5,104 nucleotides of DNA, from assembly GCA_030604585.1 (NCBI GenBank), contig JAUVVP010000216.1, positions 1-5,104 of the forward strand, given 5' to 3'. The position numbers and the translations under genes are program-made. Below the pieces are notes generated by a model. The model saw only the letters and a program-made list of their open reading frames with translations, made no database searches and had not been told where the DNA came from. The stretch comes from Planctomycetota bacterium (GTDB taxonomy: Bacteria; Planctomycetota; Brocadiia; SM23-32). Positions 1 through 5,104 of this stretch are shown here, piece by piece. Numbering within the stretch: position 1 is the first letter of the stretch; every line of letters starts with the position of its first letter.

Positions 1-649
1 CGGACACGAAGGCCGGCTCCGGGTCCCAGACGGGACGCATCGAGAAGAGCACCGAGTGGCGTTCCCACTGGATGAGCGCCTGTCCCCGGTCGGCGAGCAG
101 GCCCTCGGGCTCGAGCCCATCCACCACGTCCGCGGGCAGGAAGTGAATCCGGCCCGGCTGGGGCGGCGGCGGGCCGCCGTACTGGCCTCCGTAGGAATCG
201 CCGAAGAACGGCATCTCCACGCGGAAAGACCGGCCGTCGCTGACCAGCCTGACAAGCGCCCGGCCCGAGGCGGGGGCCGTGAGGTTCAGCTTCGCGGGTT
301 TGACCAGTTGCAGCCGGCCGGCGGCGAAAACCGCCTGGTCCCCGGGAAGTGGGATACGCGGATTCCTGATCGTCACCGTGCAGTCGGCCCGAAGGCTCCA
401 CCAGGGGCGGGCGTTGGCCTTCAACAGGCTGACCCAGTACTCCAGGCTCCGGGCCGGGACGAGCACCGGGACGACCGGAGCTATCCGCTCGGGCTCGCTC
501 TTGCAGCCGCCGGCGCCGAGCAGGAGCAGCGGCGCGGCCAGGCCGACCACAAGGCCGGCCACGAGCTTGGGTGCGCGGCGCGTCCCGCCACGGCGCAGCG
601 CGCCTCCTGTGTCGGCCTCGACGTGTACAGCCGCCTGTTTGTCAGTCAT
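1..649 (-). CDS. Putative lipoprotein, LolA/LolB- or DUF4292-like (3' end beyond window)
   Basis: The frame stays open from an ATG at 649 to the window edge, giving 216 residues with the C-terminus missing. The N-terminus is basic (RRGGTRR, about residues 19-25), followed by a hydrophobic stretch (about 29-46) ending in GAGGC. This looks like a lipoprotein signal with Cys49 as the lipidated residue, although Ala rather than Leu at -3 makes the lipobox imperfect. The start is supported by GGAGG at 656-660, 6 nt upstream. The mature part contains a pattern of the type 'G.L.L..PAKL.L.AP..G..L..L.SDG.SF....P' (about 111-147), which resembles the LolA/LolB/DUF4292 lipoprotein-binding fold. A Gly/Pro/Tyr-rich loop follows (about 150-166), then WERHSVLFS. 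It begins 22 nt after the ndk stop, so it is probably the last visible gene of the proS unit. The lipoprotein call is fairly safe. The fold assignment is inference from pattern, and substrate and role are unknown. Confidence 0.72.
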   Translation of the reverse strand, partial: MTDKQAAVHVEADTGGALRRGGTRRAPKLVAGLVVGLAAPLLLLGAGGCKSEPERIAPVVPVLVPARSLEYWVSLLKANARPWWSLRADCTVTIRNPRIPLPGDQAVFAAGRLQLVKPAKLNLTAPASGRALVRLVSDGRSFRVEMPFFGDSYGGQYGGPPPPQPGRIHFLPADVVDGLEPEGLLADRGQALIQWERHSVLFSMRPVWDPEPAFVS

Positions 650-655
650 CTTCTT

Positions 656-660
656 CCTCC
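656..660 (-). promoter_or_regulatory. Ribosome binding site of the lipoprotein gene
   Basis: GGAGG on the minus strand lies 6 nt before the ATG at 649, inside the 22-nt gap after the ndk stop. It fixes the start of the lipoprotein gene. Confidence 0.75.
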
Positions 661-671
661 GTTCGTGTGTC

Positions 672-1142
672 CTATACGGGCTCCGGTCCGCTCTGGTCGT
701 AGATCCATCGGGTGGCCTCGGGCGGATAGCTTACCAGCTCCTCCGGGGCAAAGAAGGCTTCGATCTCACGTGAGGCCGCCTCGGGACTATCGCTGCCGTG
801 CACGAGGTTGAAACGGTCGCTCAGGGCAAGGTCGCCCCGGATCGTGCCGGAGGACGACTCGCCGCCGAACGTCTCCCCCATCATCCGCCTGACCACGTCC
901 ACGGCCTTCTTGCCCTCCAGCACCATGACCACCACAGGGCCGCTGATGACGTACTGCACCAGCGGCTCATAGAAGTCCTTGCCGCGGTGTATCGCATAAT
1001 GCGCCCGCACGAACTCCTCGCTCAGTTGCACCAGCTTCAGCGCGAGCACGCAGAAGCCCTTGCGCTCGAAACGGGAGATGACCTCGCCGACCAGTCGGCG
1101 CCTCACTGCATCGGGCTTGAGGAAGACCAGCGTCCGTTCCAT
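672..1142 (-). CDS. ndk: Nucleoside diphosphate kinase
   Basis: 156 residues. It transfers the gamma-phosphate of ATP to nucleoside diphosphates through a phospho-histidine and so balances cytoplasmic (d)NTP pools. The catalytic His115 sits in NLVHGSDSPE, the family signature. All the usual active-site residues are present at a constant offset of -3 from human NDK numbering: Lys9 (LKPDAV), Tyr49, Phe57, Arg85, Thr91, Arg102 (GTIRGD), Asn112 and His115. The protein is slightly longer than the 143-residue E. coli enzyme because of a C-terminal tail containing RWIY. The loop before GTIRG reads TFGGESSSGT, with Ser where Pro is usual before Gly, a small departure. The ATG is directly preceded by an in-frame TGA, so no longer start is possible. 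The stop is TAG. It sits 60 nt downstream of the DUF4416 gene and 22 nt upstream of the lipoprotein gene, consistent with co-transcription. Identification is essentially certain. Confidence 0.97.
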   Translation of the reverse strand: MERTLVFLKPDAVRRRLVGEVISRFERKGFCVLALKLVQLSEEFVRAHYAIHRGKDFYEPLVQYVISGPVVVMVLEGKKAVDVVRRMMGETFGGESSSGTIRGDLALSDRFNLVHGSDSPEAASREIEAFFAPEELVSYPPEATRWIYDQSGPEPV

Positions 1143-1153
1143 TCAGGCCGAAT

Positions 1154-1162
1154 ACCTCCTTA
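1154..1162 (-). promoter_or_regulatory. Extended Shine-Dalgarno of ndk
   Basis: TAAGGAGGT on the minus strand is a full 9-nt match to the 16S rRNA anti-SD. It lies 11 nt before the ndk ATG, rather longer spacing than usual. It is the strongest ribosome binding site in the window and suggests that ndk has its own efficient translation initiation inside the operon. Confidence 0.75.
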
Positions 1163-1177
1163 CATGTCGTGTCCGGC

Positions 1178-1193
1178 GGCGCCCGCAGGCGCC
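1178..1193 (-). other. Intercistronic GC hairpin between DUF4416 gene and ndk
   Basis: Two copies of the self-complementary hexamer GGCGCC (1178-1183 and 1188-1193) are separated by 4 nt, giving a 6-bp all-GC stem with a tetraloop. No U-run follows it on the minus strand, so it does not look like an intrinsic terminator. It could stabilise or process the mRNA, or be chance in GC-rich DNA. Confidence 0.4.
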
Positions 1194-1202
1194 CATTGCC
1201 GA

Positions 1203-1751
1203 CTACTGCCCCGCCCGCCCCTCCAGCTTCCGCTGGTAGAGAGAGCGCACGCGAGCGAAGAAGGCGCGGTAGTTCTCAGTCCGGTAATCCCGGTATGTCC
1301 ACTCCCAGGGCTCGAAGGCGCCGTCCCGCCAGCGCAACGTGGCCTCCGCATAGATGCCGCCGCCCAGATAGACCCTGTGCGCGTAGTCCTTGGTGGTGGC
1401 CAGCACCAGTTTGCCCAGCGACACGTAACCGGGGTCCAGGTTGACGGGCCGTTCGGGCGAACCCGCCAGCGCCCGGCCCAGGTCCTTCTCGAGCCTATTG
1501 GTGGTGTGCTTGATGGCGACCAGGTTGTCGGGTGCGATCAGCTCCTGAAAGCTGTAGAGCCTGCGCAGGAGCGAACCGCCCATCTCCTGCGCGTAATAGT
1601 CCGTGAAGTCGAAGGGCCATGCGTCGCTTTCCAGGTCCGCCGGGCCGAGTGCCTTCTCCAGCCGGTCCTTCGCCTCGTCGAACCACTCCTTGCGGCCGGC
1701 CAGCACGGCGCAGATAACGTTGACCGGCTGCGGACTGCGCGTCTCTCCCAT
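1203..1751 (-). CDS. DUF4416 family protein, function unknown
   Basis: 182 residues from the ATG at 1751. I recognise the DUF4416 pattern: an N-terminal PQPVNVICAVLAG, then PFDFTDYYAQEMG (about 46-58), RPVNLDPGYVSLGKLVLATT (about 101-120), GGGIYAEATL (130-139) and WTYRDYRT (151-158). No signal peptide or membrane segment is visible, so it is probably cytoplasmic. Family members have no established biochemical role, and the conserved Asp/Tyr/Lys/His residues (FTDYY, ATTKDYAHR) do not point to a known reaction. Three in-frame starts exist. The one at 1838 would overlap proS by 49 nt and add residues unlike the family. Those at 1757 and 1751 are close together. I prefer 1751 because AGGG lies 8 nt upstream and MGETRSPQPV fits the usual family N-terminus. 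The gene starts 38 nt after proS and is followed 60 nt later by ndk, so it is probably co-transcribed with both. The family call is strong and the exact start less so. Confidence 0.9.
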   Translation of the reverse strand: MGETRSPQPVNVICAVLAGRKEWFDEAKDRLEKALGPADLESDAWPFDFTDYYAQEMGGSLLRRLYSFQELIAPDNLVAIKHTTNRLEKDLGRALAGSPERPVNLDPGYVSLGKLVLATTKDYAHRVYLGGGIYAEATLRWRDGAFEPWEWTYRDYRTENYRAFFARVRSLYQRKLEGRAGQ

Positions 1752-1789
1752 CTCCATTGCCCTGTTCGAAGAAGGCGATTGTAGCCCGG

Positions 1790-3529
1790 TCAAGCGCCCG
1801 CCGCGACCCGGGCCGGCGACGACAGCTCCGCCAGGCACTCGCGCACGGCCCCGACCAGCGCGCCGGCCGCCACCTCCCGGCGCGAGTCGTCGCGCCGGAC
1901 CTGAAGCTCGAAAGCGCCGCTGCTCAAGAAGCCCTTTCCGACCACCACCCGCACGGGAATGCCGACCAGGTCCGCGTCCTTGAACTTGACGCCCGGACGC
2001 TCGTCGCGGTCGTCCAGCAGGACGTCCAGCCCGGCTTCCCGCAGCGTCGCATACGCGCTTTCGGCGGCCTCCGTGACCTCCTCCCGGCTCATGTCGAGGG
2101 GGAGCACCGTCACCTCGTAGGGCGCCAGCGACGGCGGCCAGACGATGCCCTTCTCGTCGGCGGAGGTCTCGATAGCAGCGGCCACAATACGGTTGATGCC
2201 GATGCCGTAGCAGCCCATCACGTAGGGCCTGTTAAGCCCGCCGGGGTCCATGAACGTCGCGCCGAGCGCGCTGCTGTATTTCGTGCCGAGCTTGAAGATG
2301 TGGCCGACTTCGATGCCCTGGCGCACTGCAATCGGTTCGCCGCAGCGGGGGCAGCGGTCGTGCGCCGTCACGAGGCGGATGTCGGCCACACGGCCGGCCG
2401 CGAAGTCCCTCCCCGGGACCACCCCCACCAGGTGTGCGTCCGCCCTGTTGGCGCCCGTGACGGCGTCCTGCACGCGGGCGGCGGCCTGGTCCACAACGAG
2501 CTCCACTCCGCCAAGGCCCACCGGACCGGCGAATCCGACCGGCGCACCGGTCAGGTTCTCGATCAGTTCGGGGCCGGCCTGCTCCAGCGTCCGGGCATTC
2601 AGCTCCTGCCGGAGCTTGGCCTCGTTCACCTCATGGTCGCCGCGCACGAGGGCCGCTACGGGCTCCCCGTCCGCCACGTAGATGATGGTCTTGATCATGC
2701 GATCGGGCGGGGCGCCCAGGAACTCGCTTACCTGCTCGATGGTGGTCCGGCCGGGCGTCTCGACCTCGCGCAGCTCCGGCTCGTAGTCCAGCGGCTCCGG
2801 CTCGGGCGGCGCGGGCACGCCGGCCTTCTCGACGTTGGCGGCGTAGCCGCAGGCGGCGCACTGCACGAACCAGCCGGTGCCGGTGCTCGCCGGCACCATG
2901 AACTCGTGGGATTCCTCCCCGCCCATGGCGCCGGACTCCGCCTCCGCCACCACGTAGTCCAGCCCGCAGCGCTCGAAGATGCGGCCATAGGCCTCCCGCA
3001 TCTTCTGGTAACAGCCCTCCAGGCCCGCCTCGTCCATGCTGAAGCTGTAGGCGTCCTTCATCATGAACTCGCGGGTGCGCAAGATGCCGAAGCGCGGCCG
3101 CGCCTCGTCCCGGAGCTTCGTCTGGACCTGATAGAGCGTGATGGGGAGCTGCCTGTAGCTCTTGACCGCGTCCCGGACGAGCGCAGTCACCACCTCCTCA
3201 TGAGTGGGCGCCAGGACGTGAGGGCGGCCGTGGCGGTCCGTAAAGCGCAGCAGGTCCTCGTCGAACGCCTCAAGCCGTCCGGTCGGCTGCATCAGCTCCT
3301 CCGGCCAGAGGATCGGCATCAGGACCTCGACTGCACCCGCGCGCTCCATCTCCTCCCGCACGATGGCCGCTGCCTTCGCCAGCGCCCGCATGCCCAGCGG
3401 CAGGTAGGCGTACGAGCCGCTGCCCACCCGGCGGATCAGGCCGGCCCGCACCATCAGCCGGTGGCTCGGCGCGACGGCCTCCGCCGGGTCCTCTTTGAGC
3501 GTGGGAATCAGGGTCGCGGACCAGCGCAT
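1790..3529 (-). CDS. proS: Prolyl-tRNA synthetase (bacterial type, with editing insert)
   Basis: 579 residues, the normal length for bacterial ProRS. It activates proline with ATP, charges tRNA-Pro, and removes mischarged Ala. Class II signatures are clear: the helix/strand of motif 1 (about 44-74), APTHEE (107-112), motif 2 RDEARPRFGILRTREF (140-155) followed by MMKDAYSF, and motif 3 MGCYGIGINRIVAA (438-451). The YbaK-like editing insert lies at about 230-405. Lys280 (MIKT) and His366 (ADAHLVG) match E. coli Lys279 and His369, which are implicated in editing. Two CxxC pairs, Cys224/227 and Cys393/396, flank the insert and may bind zinc. The anticodon-binding domain runs from about 469 to the end. 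A GTG at 3544 is in frame, but the ATG at 3529 begins the family's usual MRWSxTLIPTLKEDPAEA and has AGGG 7 nt upstream, so it is chosen. Stop is TGA. First gene of the unit driven by the promoter at 3609-3637. Confidence 0.97.
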   Translation of the reverse strand: MRWSATLIPTLKEDPAEAVAPSHRLMVRAGLIRRVGSGSYAYLPLGMRALAKAAAIVREEMERAGAVEVLMPILWPEELMQPTGRLEAFDEDLLRFTDRHGRPHVLAPTHEEVVTALVRDAVKSYRQLPITLYQVQTKLRDEARPRFGILRTREFMMKDAYSFSMDEAGLEGCYQKMREAYGRIFERCGLDYVVAEAESGAMGGEESHEFMVPASTGTGWFVQCAACGYAANVEKAGVPAPPEPEPLDYEPELREVETPGRTTIEQVSEFLGAPPDRMIKTIIYVADGEPVAALVRGDHEVNEAKLRQELNARTLEQAGPELIENLTGAPVGFAGPVGLGGVELVVDQAAARVQDAVTGANRADAHLVGVVPGRDFAAGRVADIRLVTAHDRCPRCGEPIAVRQGIEVGHIFKLGTKYSSALGATFMDPGGLNRPYVMGCYGIGINRIVAAAIETSADEKGIVWPPSLAPYEVTVLPLDMSREEVTEAAESAYATLREAGLDVLLDDRDERPGVKFKDADLVGIPVRVVVGKGFLSSGAFELQVRRDDSRREVAAGALVGAVRECLAELSSPARVAAGA

Positions 3530-3603
3530 GCGGACGCCCTGCACGGACGGAACCGGGAAAGAACTGCCGATAGGGTCACAGGTCTGTTCTGCCCTGCTGA
3601 ACT
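3530..3603 (-). promoter_or_regulatory. Predicted 5' leader of proS mRNA
   Basis: If transcription starts about 6-7 nt after the -10 box, the leader is about 73 nt. Its first bases can form GUUC-(9-nt loop)-GAAC (3602-3599 with 3589-3586). The same GAAC can alternatively pair as AGAAC with GUUCU at 3564-3560. The first hairpin resembles a tRNA D-arm. No T-box consensus, terminator or leader peptide rich in Pro codons is visible. Regulation through this leader is speculation, since the stems are only 4-5 bp. Confidence 0.3.
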
Positions 3604-3608
3604 ACGGC

Positions 3609-3637
3609 ATTATAGGAGCGCCACAGCGTTCTTTCAA
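3609..3637 (-). promoter_or_regulatory. Sigma70-type promoter of proS
   Basis: On the minus strand TTGAAA (3637-3632) and a perfect TATAAT (3614-3609) are separated by exactly 17 bp. It lies about 80 bp before the proS ATG in a non-coding gap and points the right way. The AT-rich hexamers stand out against the GC-rich surroundings. It is the best promoter in the window and would drive proS and probably the DUF4416 gene, ndk and the lipoprotein gene. Confidence 0.85.
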
Positions 3638-3676
3638 TCAGAAGGACCGCCCGCTCGCGCCGCGCGGCCTGGCAGA

Positions 3677-3698
3677 AGAAGGGGTCTGATCCCTTTTT
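3677..3698. terminator. Hairpin with T-run, possible terminator or REP-like element
   Basis: On the plus strand, AGAAGGGGT and ATCCCTTTT pair around a 3-nt CTG loop (with G-U wobbles) and run into TTTTT. On the minus strand the same site forms AAGGGAU/ACCCCUU with one mismatch, followed by CUUCUUCU. It begins 27 bp after the stop of the hydrolase gene, where a terminator is expected, but the hairpin and T-run are better on the plus strand, where there is no gene. The core GGGATCAGACCCC resembles dispersed imperfect palindromes seen in some genomes. That is a recollection I cannot verify here. Confidence 0.4.
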
Positions 3699-3724
3699 CG
3701 GGCGAGCACGTCTGCGGCTTGCGT

Positions 3725-4801
3725 TCAGTCGCGATACGCAAACAGCCTCGCCGGATTGTGCACCATGATCCGCTCGATCTGCTCGTCGGAGATGCCGGCG
3801 CGCCTCATCAACGGCACGACGTTGACCAGCAGGTGGTCGTAGCCCCACCCGCCGTAGTGCTTCAGCAGCATCTTGAGCCAGACGTCCTGCGAGACGAGGA
3901 CCTGGTCGAGATGGCCGCGCTCCACCAGTTCCAGCACCCACTGAATGCGCTCGGTATCGCGCGGCAGCACCTCCAGCGTGCGCCCCCTGTAGCGCTCGAC
4001 GCCGAAGCAGTCCAGGCTCACGTAGTAGCCCCAGTCGGCGGCCTGGAGCCGCAGCTCCCGCGGGACGCAGTCGTCCATGTGGAGGATGACGACGCGGCAT
4101 GGGTCGGCACGCTCCTCCCGCAGGATGGCATGGACGCGGGGCAGCTCGTCGCCGTGCCACTGGATGTGCACCTGCATCGGCGCGCCGGTCCGCCCGTGGG
4201 CGCGGCATGCGGCGCGCAGCACCTTCTCCTCGCGCGGGTGCAGGGGGTTGCCCGTGCCGATCTCGCCGATCATGCCGGCGCGCAAGTCGGTGTCGTCCAT
4301 GCCCTGTTCGAGTTCCCGGACCATGAGGTCGGCAAGCTCGTCAATGTCCTTCTCCTCGACGAAGGCGGGGTGCGTCCTGGCGACGTAGAAGCCCGTTCCG
4401 GCGATGATGTTCAGTCCCGTCCGTTCGGCGATTGCGCGGACCGTGCGCGGATCGCGTCCGACTCCCGCCACGGTCGCGTCCACCACGGTGGCGCCGCCGG
4501 CTCGCCTGAAGTGTGCAAGCTCCCGTGCGGCCAGGTCCGGGTCGTCCAGCATCAGGTTGTCGCGGCAGGAGGTAGCGTCCCGGTGCAGCGCCCCCAGGAT
4601 GCGCATCGTCACCTTGCGGTCCCACAGCTCGGGATACAGGGCATCGGGCAGCGGTCCCTCCTCGAACGCCACGTCCAGCAGTATGTGCTCGTGGGGCAGC
4701 ACAATCCCCAGTTCGTCGGCGGGGACCGGCCCCCGGATCGTAACGGCGCACCTGCCGGCGAGTGTTGCCTGTTGACCGATCACTGTTTCGCCCTCCGACA
4801 T
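3725..4801 (-). CDS. Phosphotriesterase (PTE) family amidohydrolase
   Basis: 358 residues from the ATG at 4801. It is a binuclear-metal TIM-barrel hydrolase of the phosphotriesterase-related family (lactonases, esterases and proteins of unknown substrate). Visible metal ligands are His37 and His39 (PHEH on strand 1), Glu180 (MIGEIGTG, the bridging position), His212 (QVHIQ), His241 (ILHMDD) and Asp306 (SQDVWLK). The C-terminal GGWGYDHLLVNVVPLMRRAGIS and NPARLFAY are typical of the family. The bridging residue is Glu rather than the carboxylated Lys of Pseudomonas PTE, as in E. coli Php-like members. No signal peptide is seen, so it is probably cytoplasmic. An in-frame start at 4978 exists, but it lies upstream of the predicted promoter and adds a basic, low-complexity extension, so 4801 is preferred although its ribosome binding site is weak. 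Monocistronic by appearance. The substrate cannot be told from sequence. Confidence 0.92.
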   Translation of the reverse strand: MSEGETVIGQQATLAGRCAVTIRGPVPADELGIVLPHEHILLDVAFEEGPLPDALYPELWDRKVTMRILGALHRDATSCRDNLMLDDPDLAARELAHFRRAGGATVVDATVAGVGRDPRTVRAIAERTGLNIIAGTGFYVARTHPAFVEEKDIDELADLMVRELEQGMDDTDLRAGMIGEIGTGNPLHPREEKVLRAACRAHGRTGAPMQVHIQWHGDELPRVHAILREERADPCRVVILHMDDCVPRELRLQAADWGYYVSLDCFGVERYRGRTLEVLPRDTERIQWVLELVERGHLDQVLVSQDVWLKMLLKHYGGWGYDHLLVNVVPLMRRAGISDEQIERIMVHNPARLFAYRD

Positions 4802-4824
4802 AACTCTACGTCGCCCCGCCAGCA

Positions 4825-4881
4825 GTGCGAGAATGCTGCGGGTCCGCCGTTTGACCTGAGCGTTCGGAGCAATTCTCGCAC
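4825..4881. repeat. Perfect 10-bp inverted repeat over the hydrolase promoter
   Basis: GTGCGAGAAT (4825-4834) and its exact reverse complement ATTCTCGCAC (4872-4881) are separated by 37 bp. The second arm covers the whole -10 hexamer of the hydrolase promoter and the TG extension; the first lies in the 5' untranslated region near position +31 to +40. Since the upstream arm would not be transcribed from this promoter, an operator at the DNA level fits better than an RNA stem. Operator function is inference. Confidence 0.55.
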
Positions 4882-4899
4882 ACCGGCATGCGAAGTCAA
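4872..4899 (-). promoter_or_regulatory. Sigma70-type extended -10 promoter of the hydrolase gene
   Basis: On the minus strand TTGACT (4899-4894) is followed after 16 bp by GAGAAT (4877-4872), preceded by TGC, which makes an extended -10 motif. The -35 matches consensus at 5 of 6 bases and the -10 at 4 of 6. Predicted initiation near 4865 leaves a leader of about 64 nt before the ATG at 4801. Confidence 0.6.
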
Positions 4900-4902
4900 G
4901 AA

Positions 4903-4939
4903 GGAAGGCGAACGCGCGGCGCAAGGCGCGCGAGCTTCC
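4903..4939 (-). terminator. GC-rich hairpin downstream of the right-edge gene
   Basis: CGCGCG (4913-4918 and 4927-4932) pairs around an 8-nt loop, with an outer GGAAG/CTTCC stem (4903-4907 and 4935-4939) after a small internal loop. A further possible outer pairing is AAGAAGG/CCTTCTT (4898-4904 and 4947-4953). It lies 32-68 bp past the stop of the upstream gene and is followed on the minus strand by only a weak pyrimidine tract (TTCCTTCTT). It is plausible as the terminator of the upstream gene, but the poor U-run keeps confidence low. Confidence 0.35.
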
Positions 4940-4970
4940 CTCCTTGCCTTCTTCCCTGAGCGCGCCGCCT

Positions 4971-5104
4971 TCAGGCATCTTCCCTGAACGCTTCGGTCGG
5001 GCCGTAGGGGACGAGGCCGACCGTGATGTAGCTCTGGAACAGCGGGTCCTCCTCCCGCCGGGCGAAGCGCCACATCCGGCGGCACATCCCGCGCTTGACC
5101 TCCG
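4971..5104 (-). CDS. C-terminal end of an unrecognised protein (5' end beyond window)
   Basis: An open frame enters from the right edge and runs 43 complete codons to a TGA at 4973-4971. The encoded tail contains CRRMWRFARREEDPLFQ, SYITVGLVPYGP and TEAFREDA at the end. The composition (aromatic, charged and hydrophobic alternation, codons ending in G or C) looks like a real protein terminus. It agrees in strand with all other genes and is followed by a hairpin and the next gene's promoter. I do not recognise the family, and the fragment is too short to assign a function. A competing longer open frame over the same bases extends into the hydrolase promoter and looks less protein-like. Confidence 0.6.
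   Translation of the reverse strand, partial: EVKRGMCRRMWRFARREEDPLFQSYITVGLVPYGPTEAFREDA

Noticed and set aside
56..811. Plus-strand open frame opposite the lipoprotein gene and the end of ndk
   Set aside because: The composition is that of an antisense shadow in GC-rich DNA, and it overlaps the well-supported ndk. No ribosome binding site or motif is seen.
798..1784. Plus-strand open frame opposite ndk and the DUF4416 gene
   Set aside because: It lies antisense to two genes with strong family matches, and its translation shows no domain.
1774..1793. TTGACC and TACAAT near the proS stop as a promoter for the DUF4416 gene
   Set aside because: The two hexamers are separated by only 4 bp, and no -35-like sequence lies 16-18 bp upstream of TACAAT.
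3550..3620. A tRNA gene, suggested by GTAGTTCAGCAGGGCAGAAC
   Set aside because: Only a D-arm-like hairpin is present. No acceptor stem, anticodon stem or T-arm (GTTCGANTC) can be placed at the required distances.
3530..3724. A T-box riboswitch upstream of proS
   Set aside because: The predicted leader is only about 73 nt and lacks the T-box consensus and an antiterminator/terminator pair.
4802..4978. N-terminal extension of the hydrolase by 59 residues
   Set aside because: The extension starts upstream of the predicted promoter and lacks family similarity, while the family's normal N-terminus fits the ATG at 4801.
1757..4987. A 1076-codon open frame on the plus strand covering the start of the DUF4416 gene, proS, the intergenic gap and the hydrolase gene
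   Set aside because: It is aligned codon-on-codon with proS and the hydrolase, so it needs only the absence of TTA, CTA and TCA codons in those genes, which are rare at this GC content. The translation is rich in Arg, His, Gly and Pro without a recognisable domain, while the minus-strand genes have complete family motifs.
4780..5085. A 101-codon minus-strand open frame over the hydrolase promoter and right edge
   Set aside because: It overlaps the hydrolase start and promoter and a competing frame whose translation looks more like a genuine protein terminus. The amino acid composition is low-complexity.

Overview
This is a GC-rich stretch of an ordinary bacterial chromosome in which every supportable gene lies on the minus strand, so gene order reads from right to left. 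The set (bacterial-type prolyl-tRNA synthetase with an editing insert, a DUF4416 protein, nucleoside diphosphate kinase, a lipoprotein, a phosphotriesterase-family hydrolase) suggests a high-GC Gram-negative or environmental bacterium. I lean towards the Planctomycetes/PVC or deltaproteobacterial range because DUF4416 is common there. That placement is inference, not proof.

Layout from right to left. The right edge (about 4971-5104) holds the last 43 codons of an unrecognised gene. A GC-rich hairpin region follows, then a recognisable sigma70-type promoter (4872-4899) that drives a phosphotriesterase/amidohydrolase-family gene (3725-4801). That promoter's -10 element is one arm of a perfect 10-bp inverted repeat. 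Next is a 195-bp intergenic region (3530-3724) with a small hairpin or repeat-like motif and a near-consensus sigma70 promoter (TTGAAA, 17 bp, TATAAT).

The second promoter probably drives a four-gene unit: proS (1790-3529), a DUF4416 gene (1203-1751), ndk (672-1142) and a lipoprotein gene that runs off the left edge (1-649). Gaps between these genes are short (38, 60 and 22 bp) and I see no good terminator between them. The unit joins translation (Pro-tRNA charging) and nucleotide metabolism (NTP balancing) with two proteins of unknown role.

No mobile element, CRISPR array, tRNA or rRNA is visible, and no stretch over 300 bp lacks a gene. I found no evidence of a new biological system. The best leads are the inverted repeat over the hydrolase promoter, the proS leader, and the conserved but uncharacterised DUF4416 gene in a housekeeping operon.
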